From Carnegiea gigantea (lineage: Eukaryota; Streptophyta; Magnoliopsida; Caryophyllales; Cactaceae), in contig JAKOGI010000002.1 of the NCBI GenBank assembly GCA_029747015.1, forward strand, positions 1,954,001 through 2,018,000: a DNA stretch of 64,000 nt, written 5' to 3'. Made by a program: the position numbers and the translations under genes. The notes beneath the pieces were generated by a model. The model was not told where the DNA came from. It did not search any database and saw nothing but the letters and a program-made list of their open reading frames with translations. Position 1 is the first letter of the stretch. The number at the start of each line of letters is the position of its first letter. Positions 23,345 through 34,669 of this stretch are shown here, piece by piece.

Positions 23345-25109
23345 TTGGTATCAGAGTCAAACTCACTGTATTTTGACTTTACCGTCAAGTGGGCAATGAT
23401 CATGGCCGCTAGTGGAGAAGGCTATTATGATCAAGGTCGCTCTACTGTTAGACCACCTTTGTTTAGAGGTACTAACTTTTCATATTGGAAAAATTTGATG
23501 CAGATATTTATGAAAACTGAAGATTATGAATTATGGAACATCGTGACAAAAGGACCATACATTCCGCAAATCACGATTGATGGAAAAACCGTTACGAAAA
23601 CTGAAGATCAATAAACCCAAGAAGACTTCACAAGGCTGTCAAAAAACTATAAGGCCATGCCTATATTATATTGTGGACTAGATGCTAATGCGTACAATCG
23701 TGTTTGTGCATGTGAATCAGCCAAAGAAATATGGGACAAGCTAGTGGTGACGTATGAAGGGACAAGTCAAGTGAGAGAGACAAAAATCAACATGTTCGTT
23801 CATCAATACGAGCTATTCAAAATGCAACCCGATGAAACGATCAAGGAAATGTTCACGAGGTTCACTGACATAACCAACAATCTCAAATCCATAGCAAAAC
23901 CTACACTAACGAGGAAATGGTTAGGAAAATACTTCGGTGTCTTCCTAAAAACAAGTGGGGTCCCAAGGTCACTGCAATTGAGGAAGCCCAAAACCTCAAG
24001 ACACTAGTCCTGGATGACTTGTTAGGAAAACTCCTTACGCACGAAATTCATCTCAAAGAAGATGAAGAGGGAAAAGAAACTCAATTCAAGAAAGGAGTAG
24101 CACTCAAAACCGGAAGTGAAGATGCCATTCCGTCGGAAGATGAGTCAGCGAAGAGGACGAGGATACTATGGCAATGATCGCTAGAGGATTGAAAAAAATG
24201 TTCAAGTCAAAGAAATTTGATCCCAAGAAGTTCTACAAAAAGGGGTCTTCATCAAGCAAAAATGAGAAGTTCTCAAAAGGTACGAAACTTCTTAACAACA
24301 AAATTGATTCTAACTTGGGTTCTTACTTTGGATGTGGATTGCTAGGACATATTGTGAAAGACTGTCCAGTTTTGCAAATGAAAACCGAGAAGCGTAAACA
24401 AAAAGCCAAGAAAGAGTTCAAGAGAGCCATGATTGCCGCATGGAGTGATAGTGACTCCAGTGACAGTGACAAAGAAGAAGAAATGGCAAACCTATGCCTT
24501 ATGGTGAATGACGTTCAAGAAACTGAATCTGAAAACTTGGATGAGGTAGACTATTCTGACCTTTTTGAATATTCGAAGGATGAATTAGCTCAAGCATTAA
24601 TCCAATGCATTCGGTGTGAACAAGAATATTTATCCAAGATAAAATCCTTGAAGAAAACAATTCGTAATTTACTCTCTGAAAAATAGTCGTTACAAAAATT
24701 GAATAGTGAATCTCTTTCAAAAATTGAAATACTTGAAAATGAAAAGAAAGAGTTTCAATACAAACATGAGGGTCTAGAAAAAGTAGTATTAAAATTTTCT
24801 AAAGGGCAAGAAAATTTAGACAAATTGCTAGGCTCTCAAAGGATGTCTTTCAACAAAGAAGGTATTGGATACAATCCTTTTAACAAAAAGAAAAATTACA
24901 AAAATTTCTTTGTTTATGAAGCATCCAAAGACAAATCTCACACCGTATGTAATTATTGTTTAAGGAAAGGTCATATTTCCTACTCATGTCCTCTCAAAAA
25001 GCCAAACACCAAGATAATCCAAGTTTGGGTACCAAAAGGAACAAGACCACAAAATAGGGTCACAACCTTTGTTGGACCCAAATTCGATATCAAGGCTAGA
25101 AATGTTTGA
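23345..25109 (+). pseudogene. Copia gag polyprotein, decayed
   Basis: Frames at 23345, 23657, 23917, 24168 and 24699 together read as a Ty1/Copia gag (DUF4219/UBN2 type). Landmarks are PPLFRGTNFSYWKNLMQIFM, AKEIWDKLVVTYEGTSQV, PKVTAIEEAQNLKTL and AMIARGLKKMFK. A degenerate knuckle has CGLLGHIVKDC, and a good CCHC knuckle CNYCLRKGHISYSC lies near 24950. At least two in-frame stops (23612, 24684) and frameshifts (near 23917 and 24168) break it. The expected pol does not follow. Confidence 0.85.
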
Positions 25110-26440
25110 TCTATTGCTTTGTAAACGTACTTAAAAGGCGACAATTTATGACTTTGACCATAGCTAGAAAGGTTTGATTTAGTGTCTTGACAAAAGGGGG
25201 AGAATTCTTAATATTGGCACATAAATTGAGGGGGAGCCCTCTCTAAGTACTAACTATATTCATGAGCTTTTGCAGGACAAGCCAATAAAACAATCATCAC
25301 TGTCAAGAAATTCAAGGCCTTAAATTACAGTTCAAGGGTTTGAACTGCAGGCAGAAGCTAAATATTTTGAATATGACCAAATTAAGGGTTTGAACTTCAC
25401 TTTCAAGGCCTTGACTATGGGTCATTGATACAAATAAATCAATTGGTTCATACCCAATGGAATTAAAAGGCAATCTGATATATTTTCTTTCATTCTGGGC
25501 ACGTGGATTTTTTTTAACATCTGTCTCAATTTTTGTTAATCTTGAAAATAGTATGATATTTGCTAATTTTATTCCAAAATCCTAATTGGCTCATTTTTTA
25601 CGGGGAAATTATTTTGGACAGCAAATCTCCATTCTCACCCACGTGTGTCCTCCTCTTCCTCTCTCTTACTTTAATTTACTCCCAACTCAGCCTCCCTTCA
25701 CTTAGTTTGCTTCACTCTTTCCAATTTGTTTTAAATTTGGTTTTACTCTATTTTTACTTCACGTGTATGAAACGACATAGTTTTAAGTTCCTCTTATTTT
25801 TTATGAAAGTCAAAGGGGGAGAATAATTTGGTCATTTTGATAGTGATGATGTTAAAACACCACCAATGTATCAGGTGATGTAATATCTTTGCATGATTTA
25901 CTTCCTACTTGAGAAATTTTGATTTTCAAATTTTAAATTGCTCAATTATTTTTAGAAGGTAAGCATGATATGATTAATAACCATTGTATTTTTTCATGGC
26001 ATGTGACATATTATTATGCTTGCTTAATATTTTAAACATCATACCGAATTGTTGCACATAATTTTATGCTTAGTGTTTGCATCAATGTTATTGTCTATCT
26101 CCATAAGGGAATATATATATTATTTTGCCATAATCTTGATTATTTATTTTTTAAAGTGGAGTTAGTTTAGTTTGGGATATGATCTTGAAATGCTACTATG
26201 GCTATATGTTTTATTGAATTCTCTTTTCTTAGTACTAATGCTCTTATTGGATAAGTTTGAAGGTACTAAGTGTAAGGTCATAAGTATTGCATATGAAACA
26301 TGCATTTTGGATTTTCCCTTCTTATGCAACCTTTTTGATGAAATACAAAAAGGGGGAGAAAGATTATGGTAAGCTAATTTGATTATTTGATGAATCCATG
26401 ATATTTATGAAGTTTTGTCTTTCATCAAAAAGGGGGAGAT
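25110..26440 (+). other. Non-coding 3' internal region of the Copia element
   Basis: Where pol should lie there are about 1.3 kb without a retroelement domain. The purine motif AAAGGGGGAGA recurs at about 25193, 25812, 26348 and 26428; the last is the functional-looking polypurine tract. A third copy of TCAAGGCCTTGA is at 25403-25414. Confidence 0.7.
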
Positions 26441-27314
26441 TGTTGGCTTTCTATTTATCCATTAATATTATATGTTATGTTTGTTTTGATGAAAGACAAA
26501 AAGAAGCTTAGATAATTATTCTTTAATCATATTCTATAATGATATTATGAAATTACTAATCATATTTGGATATATTATGGGACTTCCTTGATCTTGTGAT
26601 TTAAGATATGATTTGGTTATGGAAAGAATAATAAAATTAGCTTAAGGAGAATTCAAATCAGCATATGACTTGATTATGGAAGGAATTGCTCAAAGAGAAT
26701 CCAAATCTGCCAAAAAATCAGGACAATCGTTGCAAGCAAATCAACTAGCCGTTGCATGCTGAATTTGTGCCATCTTCAGTGACACTGAGCTGGATCTTCA
26801 AGGCCTTGAACTGACGCAAGAAATTAGGATGTGTCTAATGGCTACTTTCCTTCTATTTCTCCAAGCCTTGCCTATAAATATGCAAGATGGTTAAGAGATG
26901 AAGATACCAAGCAAGACAAGCATTCATTGGCATACTCAAACACACTCTCTTATTGTATTGATTGAGCTTTAATTTGCTATTGTTCTTTGAGTTATTCAAG
27001 TAGTGTTTAGGTGGGATTATAGAGTTGAAGAGTCAACTCTATCAAGCCTTGTTGAGGGTGTTAACTTGGGTCTTGGAACTTAGAGTAGGTGTATTCTAGA
27101 GTTGTAATAATCCCTCCGAATAAATATTCGGGTTAATCCTAGAGTTAGGGAACTCTAGGAGGGGATTAAGCCTGTTGAGGCCCAACCTCGTTAAAAAATT
27201 CGCTTGTGTTTTGTCCACGTTTCTTTTCCGCATTTCATTTCGATTAAATTGCGATTTTGATCATCACCCTATTCACCCCTCCTCTAGGGTGATTTAGTAG
27301 CTTTTGCACTTTCA
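26441..27314 (+). repeat. 3' LTR of the Copia element
   Basis: The 874-bp partner of the 5' LTR has the palindrome TCAAGGCCTTGA at 26798-26809. It lies directly after the polypurine tract. Confidence 0.93.
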
Positions 27315-27830
27315 AGTTGGCTTGTCAGCATCATCGAAATCCTGAAAATGTTCATCAGCTCCTTTAGCATTTGATTCCCTACTCTTATTTGTTGCGTTAG
27401 CTCTCACAATCTCTAACTCAGCAGCAATTGCCTCTTTGGTTGTCCTTTTTTCCTTCATAATCTCTATGAATTTACGGTTGTCATCATCGGAATTGAACCA
27501 TTCATCACTATCATATTCATCATCAAACTCATCTTTATCTGAAAAATATGCCTCCTCATCCAAATCAACACCAATATCCTCATCCGTATCTTGATTAACC
27601 AATACTTCCTTGCCCTTGTCATTTTCATCATCATTATGCTTGACATAAATAGACATATAATCATTCTTTAAGCACAATTTAATCAACCCCCTAACCTCTT
27701 CATCACTCTGAATGGAAACTAGATTACCCTCGAAAGGTACACTAGGCCCACTAAAATATGTTTCTTTTATCCTATCTTCATAATAGCCTAAGTTCATCAC
27801 TCGTTCCTTAATGTCATCTACATTCATGTG
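27315..27830 (-). pseudogene. MuDR-like transposase, N-terminal part
   Basis: The minus frame from 27827 reads MNVDDIKERVMNLGYYEDRI, then VSIQSDEEVRGLIKLCLKND and MSIYVKHND, the PB1-like N-terminal module of plant MULE proteins. An acidic linker (DEDIGVDLDEEAYFSDKDEF) follows. It is cut at DADKPT by the Copia element. Removing the element and one target duplication brings the next MULE segment (below 22465) back in the same frame. A stop just upstream of 27851 or an intron acceptor there limits the 5' end. Confidence 0.75.
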
Positions 27831-27984
27831 ATCAGGGTCTATATACGCATCCTATTTTTTCTGTAATTACTCAAAACATGTATATCACATAGTTTAATAA
27901 TGTTCTCAACCATTTTATGTTTGTCTCCTAACTCCTTACAATTTGGTCTTGGGGTGGGGGGATGGATTGATCTTTATATTTTAT

Positions 27985-28400
27985 AGTTCTTTTCGGCAAA
28001 ATTAGTTGTTTAAACAGTGGACAACTGCTTAGATATTGGGTAAGCGGTTCTAATCTAGCTATTAGCAGACACCTATGTAGATAAACAATTGAAGTAAATG
28101 TATTCGGTAAATTTAGTTGTTGGGTTAGCTGATTAATTAATGTAAATTGACATAAAAAAGATACAGATAATTTCCAAAGATAAATTTCGGAAGGGTTAAT
28201 TTTTGGCCAAAAAATATGAAATGCTACTTTCAAATGCCAAAAGCTAATATTATTAGTTTTTTCAAAAACGCTGCTAAAAGTCTGAATGTTACTTGAAATG
28301 CTAGTCTAAATGCTTAGGTTACCACACACTGCAAATTAACTGATTAATATATTGACTTAATCAAAACGCTAACCGCTACTCAAAATGTTATTCTCAAACA
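27985..28400. mobile_element. MITE-like dispersed repeat, copy A
   Basis: It shares long stretches with 34105-34500: AAATGTATTCGGTAAAT, TGTTGGGTTA, AACGCTACTCAAAAT-like ends and TTTAGCCAAAAAA-like blocks. It has no coding capacity. The ends and target duplication were not resolved. Confidence 0.55.
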
Positions 28401-28815
28401 CAATCTATAATCACACAACTATGCACGCCCCTATGCACCTGCAGTTGAACATGCAATATCCCAAATTGCCTGAAGATGGGTTGCAAATCAGATGGGTCCG
28501 TTTACACAACAACCACATGGAATCCATCACCTTCCCCTTTTTCTTTTTCTTTTTCTTTTTTTTGGAGGGAAAAATCCATTACTTTAGAAAGTGGAAAGCG
28601 GCATCAAGAAAAAAAGGAAAAGGCTCCAAATATTACATATATCAACACAAGAACTTTCACACTCCAATACAAGCTATAGTTTTTATTTAAGAAACCAAAT
28701 ATATAGAGAGAGACCATAAGATAAAACAACACAGTATGATCCTGTCTTGAGAAAAATTTCTCAACTGTGATCAAGACTATTGCAGATTACACATATTCAA
28801 GAAATTCAAATGTAT
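28401..28815 (-). repeat. OMT3 3' flank, shared with OMT4
   Basis: AATATCCCAAATTGCCTGAAG and GGGTTGCAAATCAGATG match 34855-34900 beyond OMT4. They do not match the OMT1/OMT2 3' flank, which pairs OMT3 with OMT4. Confidence 0.65.
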
Positions 28816-30304
28816 TCATGGATAAGCTTCAATGACAGACTAAATAGCTTGAATAGGCTTAACATTAAAGTGGCTAAAGCCGGCTTTGCAGAGTAGATGA
28901 GTCCATTCCCTGAAAGTCCTCTCCTTTCCATTGGTTGTACGAACCATCATCACCATATCAAGCATCAATCTCACATCTTCTAGCTTATCTTCAGTGTCTT
29001 CTTCAATCACAGCGTCGATGATGATCACCTTCCCTGCTTTTTCCTTGGTTATGGCTTCCTTGCACTTGTTTAGTATCTGAATGCACTCTTCATCACCCCA
29101 GTCATACAAAATCCACTCTCATGCATGCACGTAAAGGACTTAAGTTAATCCACGAGTGTAGTATTAATTAGCGACTTTGAGGCACTAACAACATCCAAAT
29201 AATCCAAATCCGCGCTCCACAATCCCATCTAAATAGCATAGGGGATCAGATATATAGCCCTCTCACCCCTCGACAAGGGAAGTGAGGTTTCCAGTCAACT
29301 CTTTGATTAACCTAGTGTTTTAAAACTTTAAAAAAAAAAAAAAAAAACATGCATGACTCATATGCAGGCGTTTTAATTTACTGTAGTTCAATGTAATCCA
29401 AGCCAAGAAAATTACCTTATAGTGACTTTCTCAACTATGTGGAAAAAAAAAAAAAAAAACTTTTGGATCATAAACCAGACAAAATGGTGAAGTAATATGT
29501 GCTTTGATTGTGCATAGTAGTTAAACCCACCTTAATAAACACAGCGTCAGCCTTAGGGATACTGTTAAACATGTCTCCTCCAACGTGCTCAATCCTATCA
29601 GAGCTGGGAATAGATGAATTTGACACAACATGGGGGGGATCATAGTTGATCCCTCGAATCCAAGGAAAGGCCTTGACAAGCATAGACAAAGTGGTTCCAT
29701 CTCCTCCCCCGACATCCACCACAGTACTAATCCCATCAAACAAATTAGGGCATCCCTTGATTAGTTGGGGCACTACGACCCTAGAATCACAAGCCATCGC
29801 ATCATTGATAAGCTTGTTGTGAGAAAGATGATTAGCTGCATAGCTCCACAAATCCTCCCCATGGGCAGCTTGAAATGGAACATCATTGCCTGTTCCGCCT
29901 CTAACAAGATTGCTTAATTTAAGCCAAGGGACCAGCATTAGCGGTCTGCTCTCTAATAGTATGAGAGGAGTCATACTCGTCAATTGGCGAGAAAGGGGTG
30001 TTTGTGGGTAAGCTAAGGTGCCTTGGCTGGTCTTAGTTTGTTTGAATATTTTCCGGTGAGCCAAGAACCTCATGATGTGATAGAGGTAAGGCTGTGGACA
30101 TCCAAGGGCAGATGAGAGTTCTGAGATCGTCATGCACCCTCCGTTTCTTTCTAGCACCTCGGCTATCCCAAGCTCTATGGCACATTTGACCACAGCCATT
30201 TCTGTGAACCCAAACACATACTTCCAAATGTTAACTGCTGCTTATGCTTCCTCCTCTTCATTATACTCTCCATTTATTGCCTCTTTCAATATGGTTTGCT
30301 CCAT
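28816..30304 (-). pseudogene. O-methyltransferase pseudogene OMT3
   Basis: Exon 1 is 29531-30304 (258 codons) and exon 2 is 28816-29115, with intact GT and AG splice dinucleotides. Codon 21 is TAA where OMT1 and OMT4 have CAA. The catalytic His262 is Tyr (YDWGDEE in place of HDWDDEE) and Asp265 is Gly. A CAG-to-TAG change at Gln350 removes the last eight residues. Other drift includes YDPPHVV. The SAM loop VVDVGGGDG is unchanged. Restart at a downstream Met would still lack the catalytic base, so methyl transfer is not expected. The promoter beyond about 30415 is replaced by unrelated sequence. Confidence 0.92.
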
Positions 30305-30732
30305 TCTGGTATTGAATTTTCTTTCTTTTTTTTTCTTTGGAGGGGGTTATTGGAAGTGAGCTGAACGTTTATAGCAATTGGAAGAAGGTTGATGGCAATA
30401 TATAACGGTGAAACAAGACACCCAGACGCAGCTCACCCGAGTGGGATCCAGTTCTCTCAAGTGAAGACATCATCAATTCATCGTTCACCGCACTTAGAGG
30501 AACATTCCCTGCATGATTTTCAACAATTAGTGACTGTGCAACAAATGGATTCTGATTTTTTCCTATGAAGCAACTTATTTCCCAGATTAGAATACTCATA
30601 TCCAAAACAGACTAAGTGCCTGAAGCAGCTTTTAGGTTATGAGGTACTTTGTTAATTCAAGCTACAAGAACCGATCACATAATAATGGCACTTTCAACCA
30701 GATAACCCAAGTCCCAGAGCCACTGAATTAGG

Positions 30733-30920
30733 TAATGTTTGGTTGGATGTAATTATGTAATCAGTCTTGCAATGCAAATAAGTTTTTAATTATGTTTTCA
30801 TAATTTTATTTGGTGGTGAGAAAGTATTGCAAATGACAACTGCCTTGTAATTATGAATACCGCAAACTATATAAATCATGCATTACAGAGTTAATTACAT
30901 TACATTCAACCCAACATCAC
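30733..30920. mobile_element. Short MITE (TIR pair)
   Basis: The ends TAATGTTTGGTTGGATGTAA and (complement) TGATGTTGGGTTGAATGTAA are inverted repeats about 190 bp apart. The interior is AT-rich and has no ORF. A related start, GCGTTTGGTTGAAAGTAATG, occurs near 33092. Confidence 0.6.
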
Positions 30921-30975
30921 ATTAAGAATCAAAGCTTTTGAGCATTACAACAAATTAAGCAGCAACCTAGGCTTA

Positions 30976-31870
30976 GGGGATATTTGGCAAATAGCTTTTT
31001 GAAGAGCTTTTTGACCAAAAAGAGCTTTTTTGACCAAAATTAGTTGTTTGATCAAGTACAAAAGCTAATCTGGGTATTTGATAAAAGAGCTTTTTGGGTC
31101 TAAAAAGCTAATTTAAAAAAAACTAATTCCATGAGTTTTCTTTTTTGGAAGAGCTTTTTGAAGAATTAGCTTTTTGTCTCACAATTTTATCAGAAATAGC
31201 TAATTTTACCAAACGGTTTTTCAACAAACAGTTAGGGATGGAAGTTGCACCCGAACCCGCCCCATTTATAGCGGGTATGGGTACGAAAACTTATAAAAAA
31301 GGGGTATGGGGTAGGTATGGATGTTGCGTTTGAAAATGGATATGGGTATAGGTATGGATTCTTAAAGCTCGTACCCAATTGTGTATCCCATTTGCTTACA
31401 AAAGGCGACCAAAATACGGTAAAATCCAAAAATAAATGTTTGGCATGAAGTTCTAAGTATATAGTGTTTATTTATGTAGAAATGAAAATTAAATTTTTTT
31501 ACATTTTTAACTTCCGTGAGTTTATTCGACATGAATTTTAATAGCGTCACTTGAAATTGTTAATCAAATATACCGCATATGCAAATATGAGTTGAATATG
31601 GGTGACACTTTGCGCACTTTATATATACCTGAATAAAACCCGTAAACTCGAAAAACCCGATGGGTATGGGTATGGTTACAACCATCCAAAACCCAATAGA
31701 TATTGGTATGGATATAGGTATGATTTTTGAAAATGGGTATGGGTGCAGGTATAGCTCAACCTGCCCCGAACCCGCCCCATGCCCATCCCTACAAACAGCT
31801 AATACATACAGCTAATTCAAATAGTTAACGGCTAATACAAACAGCTAACAGTTGTTTGTCAAATAGGACC
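30976..31870. mobile_element. Tourist-like (PIF/Harbinger) MITE
   Basis: The 3-bp target duplication TTA (30973-30975 and 31871-31873) flanks inverted ends GGGGATATTTGGCAAATA and (complement) GGTCCTATTTGACAAACA. Subterminal AAAAGCT/AGCTTTT words repeat many times. It is interrupted by a hAT MITE at 31233-31791, leaving about 330 bp of its own sequence. Confidence 0.7.
31233..31791. mobile_element. hAT MITE nested in the Tourist-like MITE
   Basis: The 559-bp element begins TAGGGATGG and ends CCATCCCTA. Its 8-bp target duplication is CAAACAGT/CAAACAGC (31225-31232 and 31792-31799, one mismatch). The interior repeats GGGTATGGGTA and CCCGAACCCGCCCC. It has no ORF. Confidence 0.8.
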
Positions 31871-32190
31871 TTAATGTTTGGTGCCCGTTATTCATTTGAA
31901 GATCTAATTTACAACCAATATGATAGAAGAGCAATTAACAGAGACAAGATCGAGGACCCGGATGAATCACAGAATGAAAAACATTTACAATTCAGAATGT
32001 GTAGAAAATTGGGCAGTCGTGCATCTCACCTGAAAATTGGTTTTTGGAAAATATTGAATGGAGAGTTTGAGGTGGGTCGGGTCCAGATCTGAGGACTCTC
32101 TCACTTCCGGCTCCCAGCGAGAGTCGGAGAGATAGGATAGAGAAGAGAGTGTCAATACGCTAATATCAGAAATGGATCATGCTCACACCA

Positions 32191-32857
32191 CCCCCAAGGC
32201 CCCAACTGGCATTTGATAACATAAATTTCCAGGAGTATTAATTTATTTTAATTTTTACACTTAGAATCCTTCCATTTTCAGAATAAAATTTTTATTCTTT
32301 TATTGTAATTTTGTGTAGATTAAAATATTTGATTTTTACAACCTTAATTCTCCTCCCTATTTGTAGTGTTTTATGTTTAATTTTATTTGTTCGTTTGACA
32401 ACTTTTTTTTAAATAAAAAAAATTGCACCGCCTCTCCCCCCCAACTAAGATAGTTTTAATACTTATATTATCCTAAAAAAATTATGCTACCTAAGTAATG
32501 AAAAATTACCAACCCAAGTAATTAAGATTTTTAGAGGAGAATCATTTAATGTGTCATTTCTATTGATTTTGTAAGAAAGACATTACCTATAATACTACTA
32601 ATATAAATGACAAATATTTTATTTCAGGACTTATGAGAAAAAGGAAATTTTTTACGATCGAGTAATGATCATTCAAATTTTGCCAATAAGAGAAAAGCAT
32701 ATATAAGGGTAAAAACTAAAGTTGAAGATTATTAACTCCAGACTAAATCCCTTCTTCCTTGTCTAGGATCGATACATATGTTGTGTAACTATGATTCCTC
32801 TACCTATGTTAAGGGCTAAGCTAGTTTAATTAACGAAATTTTAATTTTAACCGGCAA
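32191..32857. other. AT-rich intergenic DNA
   Basis: The stretch is mostly A/T tracts. No gene or clear repeat end was seen. Confidence 0.4.
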
Positions 32858-33034
32858 TTTTTTTTTTTTTTTTTGGTCTTCAATTCTCTACTTCATTGGA
32901 GACGAGTCACTATTGACCTAATAAGGATAGAGCTCTCCCATCACAAATTTTCTTTATTCACAAGACTCGAATCCGAAACCTTGTTTAAGAGGAATAAGTG
33001 TCAAATCAGTTAAACCAACCTAGGCTATATTCAT
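32858..33034 (-). mobile_element. tRNA-derived SINE (minus strand)
   Basis: On the minus strand the 177-bp insert has a box-A-like TTGGTTTAACTGATTTGAC and a box-B-like GGATTCGAGTC, and ends in a 17-nt poly(A) (T run at 32858-32874). The flanks are 14-bp direct repeats ATTTTAACCGGCAA / ATTTTAACCAACAA (two mismatches). Pol III boxes, poly(A) and target duplication together make the SINE call firm. Confidence 0.88.
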
Positions 33035-33048
33035 ATTTTAACCAACAA

Positions 33049-34104
33049 TTTAGACTGCAAATAACATCAATCTCAATGACTCTTATGTAGCGTTTGGTTG
33101 AAAGTAATGCAATCACTATACAATGGAAGTAACCATGCAATGCAATTGGTAATGTAATGAAATGGGATAATAATTACATTACAATGTTTGGTCACAAAGT
33201 TTTTACAAGTATGATGGAATGAATTCATCTATAAACAATACTTAATTTTACACATGACGTGAAGTACTTGCAATTCAATTCGCATTTTATGTTTACCTAT
33301 TTTAATTATTTGTAGCTTTGTTGATAATTATCATCCAATATCTTATCCTCGTGATTACAATATTTTGCATGAGACTTACTTCACTCTATTTTTTCTAGAT
33401 TATAATAATGTAATATTGTTCAAGTTTACCAAGTAGAAAGAAGATGATGATGATGATAATGATGAGAGAGAGAGAGAGGGAGAGAGATGATGTCTAAAAC
33501 GTACAAAAATGCAGTTACAATAATACGATCATGGTTTAGGTTAAACCTTATCTAATATAGAGAGGGGTGAGAGGGGTGATTGGGCTTCAAACCTTTAAAA
33601 AAATGATGTCAAAGTAATAAAAGAGGGGAAGTAGAAGAGAGACAATAGAGAGAAGAGAGAAAAAGTTTTCAAATATAATAGCTTATAGTTGCATAGACTT
33701 TGATTTAAAGGTATGCAATCACAATTATTTAGGAAAAATCAAGGAATTATAGTTGCATAGATTGAGATAAATGTGATTACAATGCAATCTTGATTATATT
33801 TCTTAATGGTAACTAAACATGATAATAGAATTACCATTATCATTTTAATTGCATTATCACTTTGATTATATAGAACCAAATAAGTCGTTAAAGTGCTAAT
33901 TAAAAAAAAAATGATGAAATCAGTCTTTGACCCTTTCCGGCCAAACTGCAGCAACGTACAAGCAAAATAAATGAGAAGATAAATAGCTCATGATATCAAA
34001 ATTCCAAAGCTATAGGGACAATGCCAGGAAATGCATTTATCTTTCCTTGTTCTTTTTGGCTCACAATTTGTCCGCAAATCAATATGCATCGATACAATAT
34101 AATG
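33049..34104. other. AT-rich DNA with a GTTTGGTTG-type MITE
   Basis: From about 33090 (GCGTTTGGTTGAAAGTAATG) to about 33895 (AACCAAATAAGTCG) the block looks like a larger relative of the 30733-30920 MITE family, with matching inverted ends. A GA-rich run lies at 33465-33488. No gene is seen. Confidence 0.4.
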
Positions 34105-34500
34105 GTCTTATTCAATAAAACTAGCTATTTAGATAATGAATGACGGTTTGGATAGCAAATAGTAGTTCAAAAAGCGGATAACATTTTTAATTTTAGCTGT
34201 TAGCAGATAGCTATTTAAATGAGCGGTTGAAATAAATGTATTCGGTAAATCTAACTGTTGGGTTAACTGATTAATATAAATTGACATGAAAGGATATGAA
34301 TAACTTTCAAATATAAAATTTTCAAAGGATATTTTTTAGCCAAAAAAATGAAATGCTACTTTTGAATGCAAAAGCTGGCTACTTTTGAAATGCTAGTCAA
34401 AATAATAGGTTACTGAACACTAAAAATTGATTGATTATTGTATTGACTTTATCAAAATAGTAAACGCTACTCAAAATACTATTGCTAAATAGGGCCAACA
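34105..34500. mobile_element. MITE-like dispersed repeat, copy B
   Basis: It is the second copy of 27985-28400. The ends GGTCTTATTCAATA and (complement) GGCCCTATTTAGCA are weak inverted repeats. No ORF. Confidence 0.55.
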
Positions 34501-34669
34501 AAGAATAGGGACAACAAATTCCCTATCAAGATAAATCTTATTTCGCAAATGAATTCTCTATCAAACCTGGGAATACCATCTTCGCTCCTGGAATGTACTG
34601 CACAACCAAAATCCCCAAAAACCCCCCAAAAAAAAAAAAAAATTGCATTAAGTAAACACGATCAATTTA

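Larger units (their letters stand above)
22471..27314 (+). mobile_element. Copia-type LTR retrotransposon lacking pol
   Basis: The element is 4844 bp. The 5' LTR is 22471-23343 and the 3' LTR is 26441-27314; both start TGTTGG and end TTTCA. By eye they differ at about 45 positions (about 95% identity). The primer-binding site TGGTATCAGAG (23346-23356) fits initiator tRNA-Met. The polypurine tract is AAAAAGGGGGAGAT (26427-26440). The flanks AGTTT (22466-22470) and AGTTG (27315-27319) are a near-perfect 5-bp target duplication. Only gag-like sequence is present between the LTRs; protease, integrase and reverse transcriptase are absent, so it is non-autonomous. Confidence 0.92.
30416..32190 (-). 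pseudogene. Unrecognised gene fragment abutting OMT3
   Basis: A minus-strand exon-like piece (about 30416-30535) follows an acceptor TTGCACAG and reads SLIVENHAGNVPLSAVNDEL then MMSSLERTGSHSGELRLGV. It ends where the OMT3 flank begins. Near 32029-32190 the minus strand has a pyrimidine-rich leader-like stretch ending in the donor TCAG/GTGAGA. Together these look like the first exons of a truncated gene, with MITEs in its intron. I do not recognise the family. Confidence 0.3.

Noticed and set aside
25560..25826. 88-codon hydrophobic frame in the Copia internal region
   Set aside because: It is Leu/Phe-rich AT-biased sequence with no pol-type motif and is bounded by polypurine-like words.
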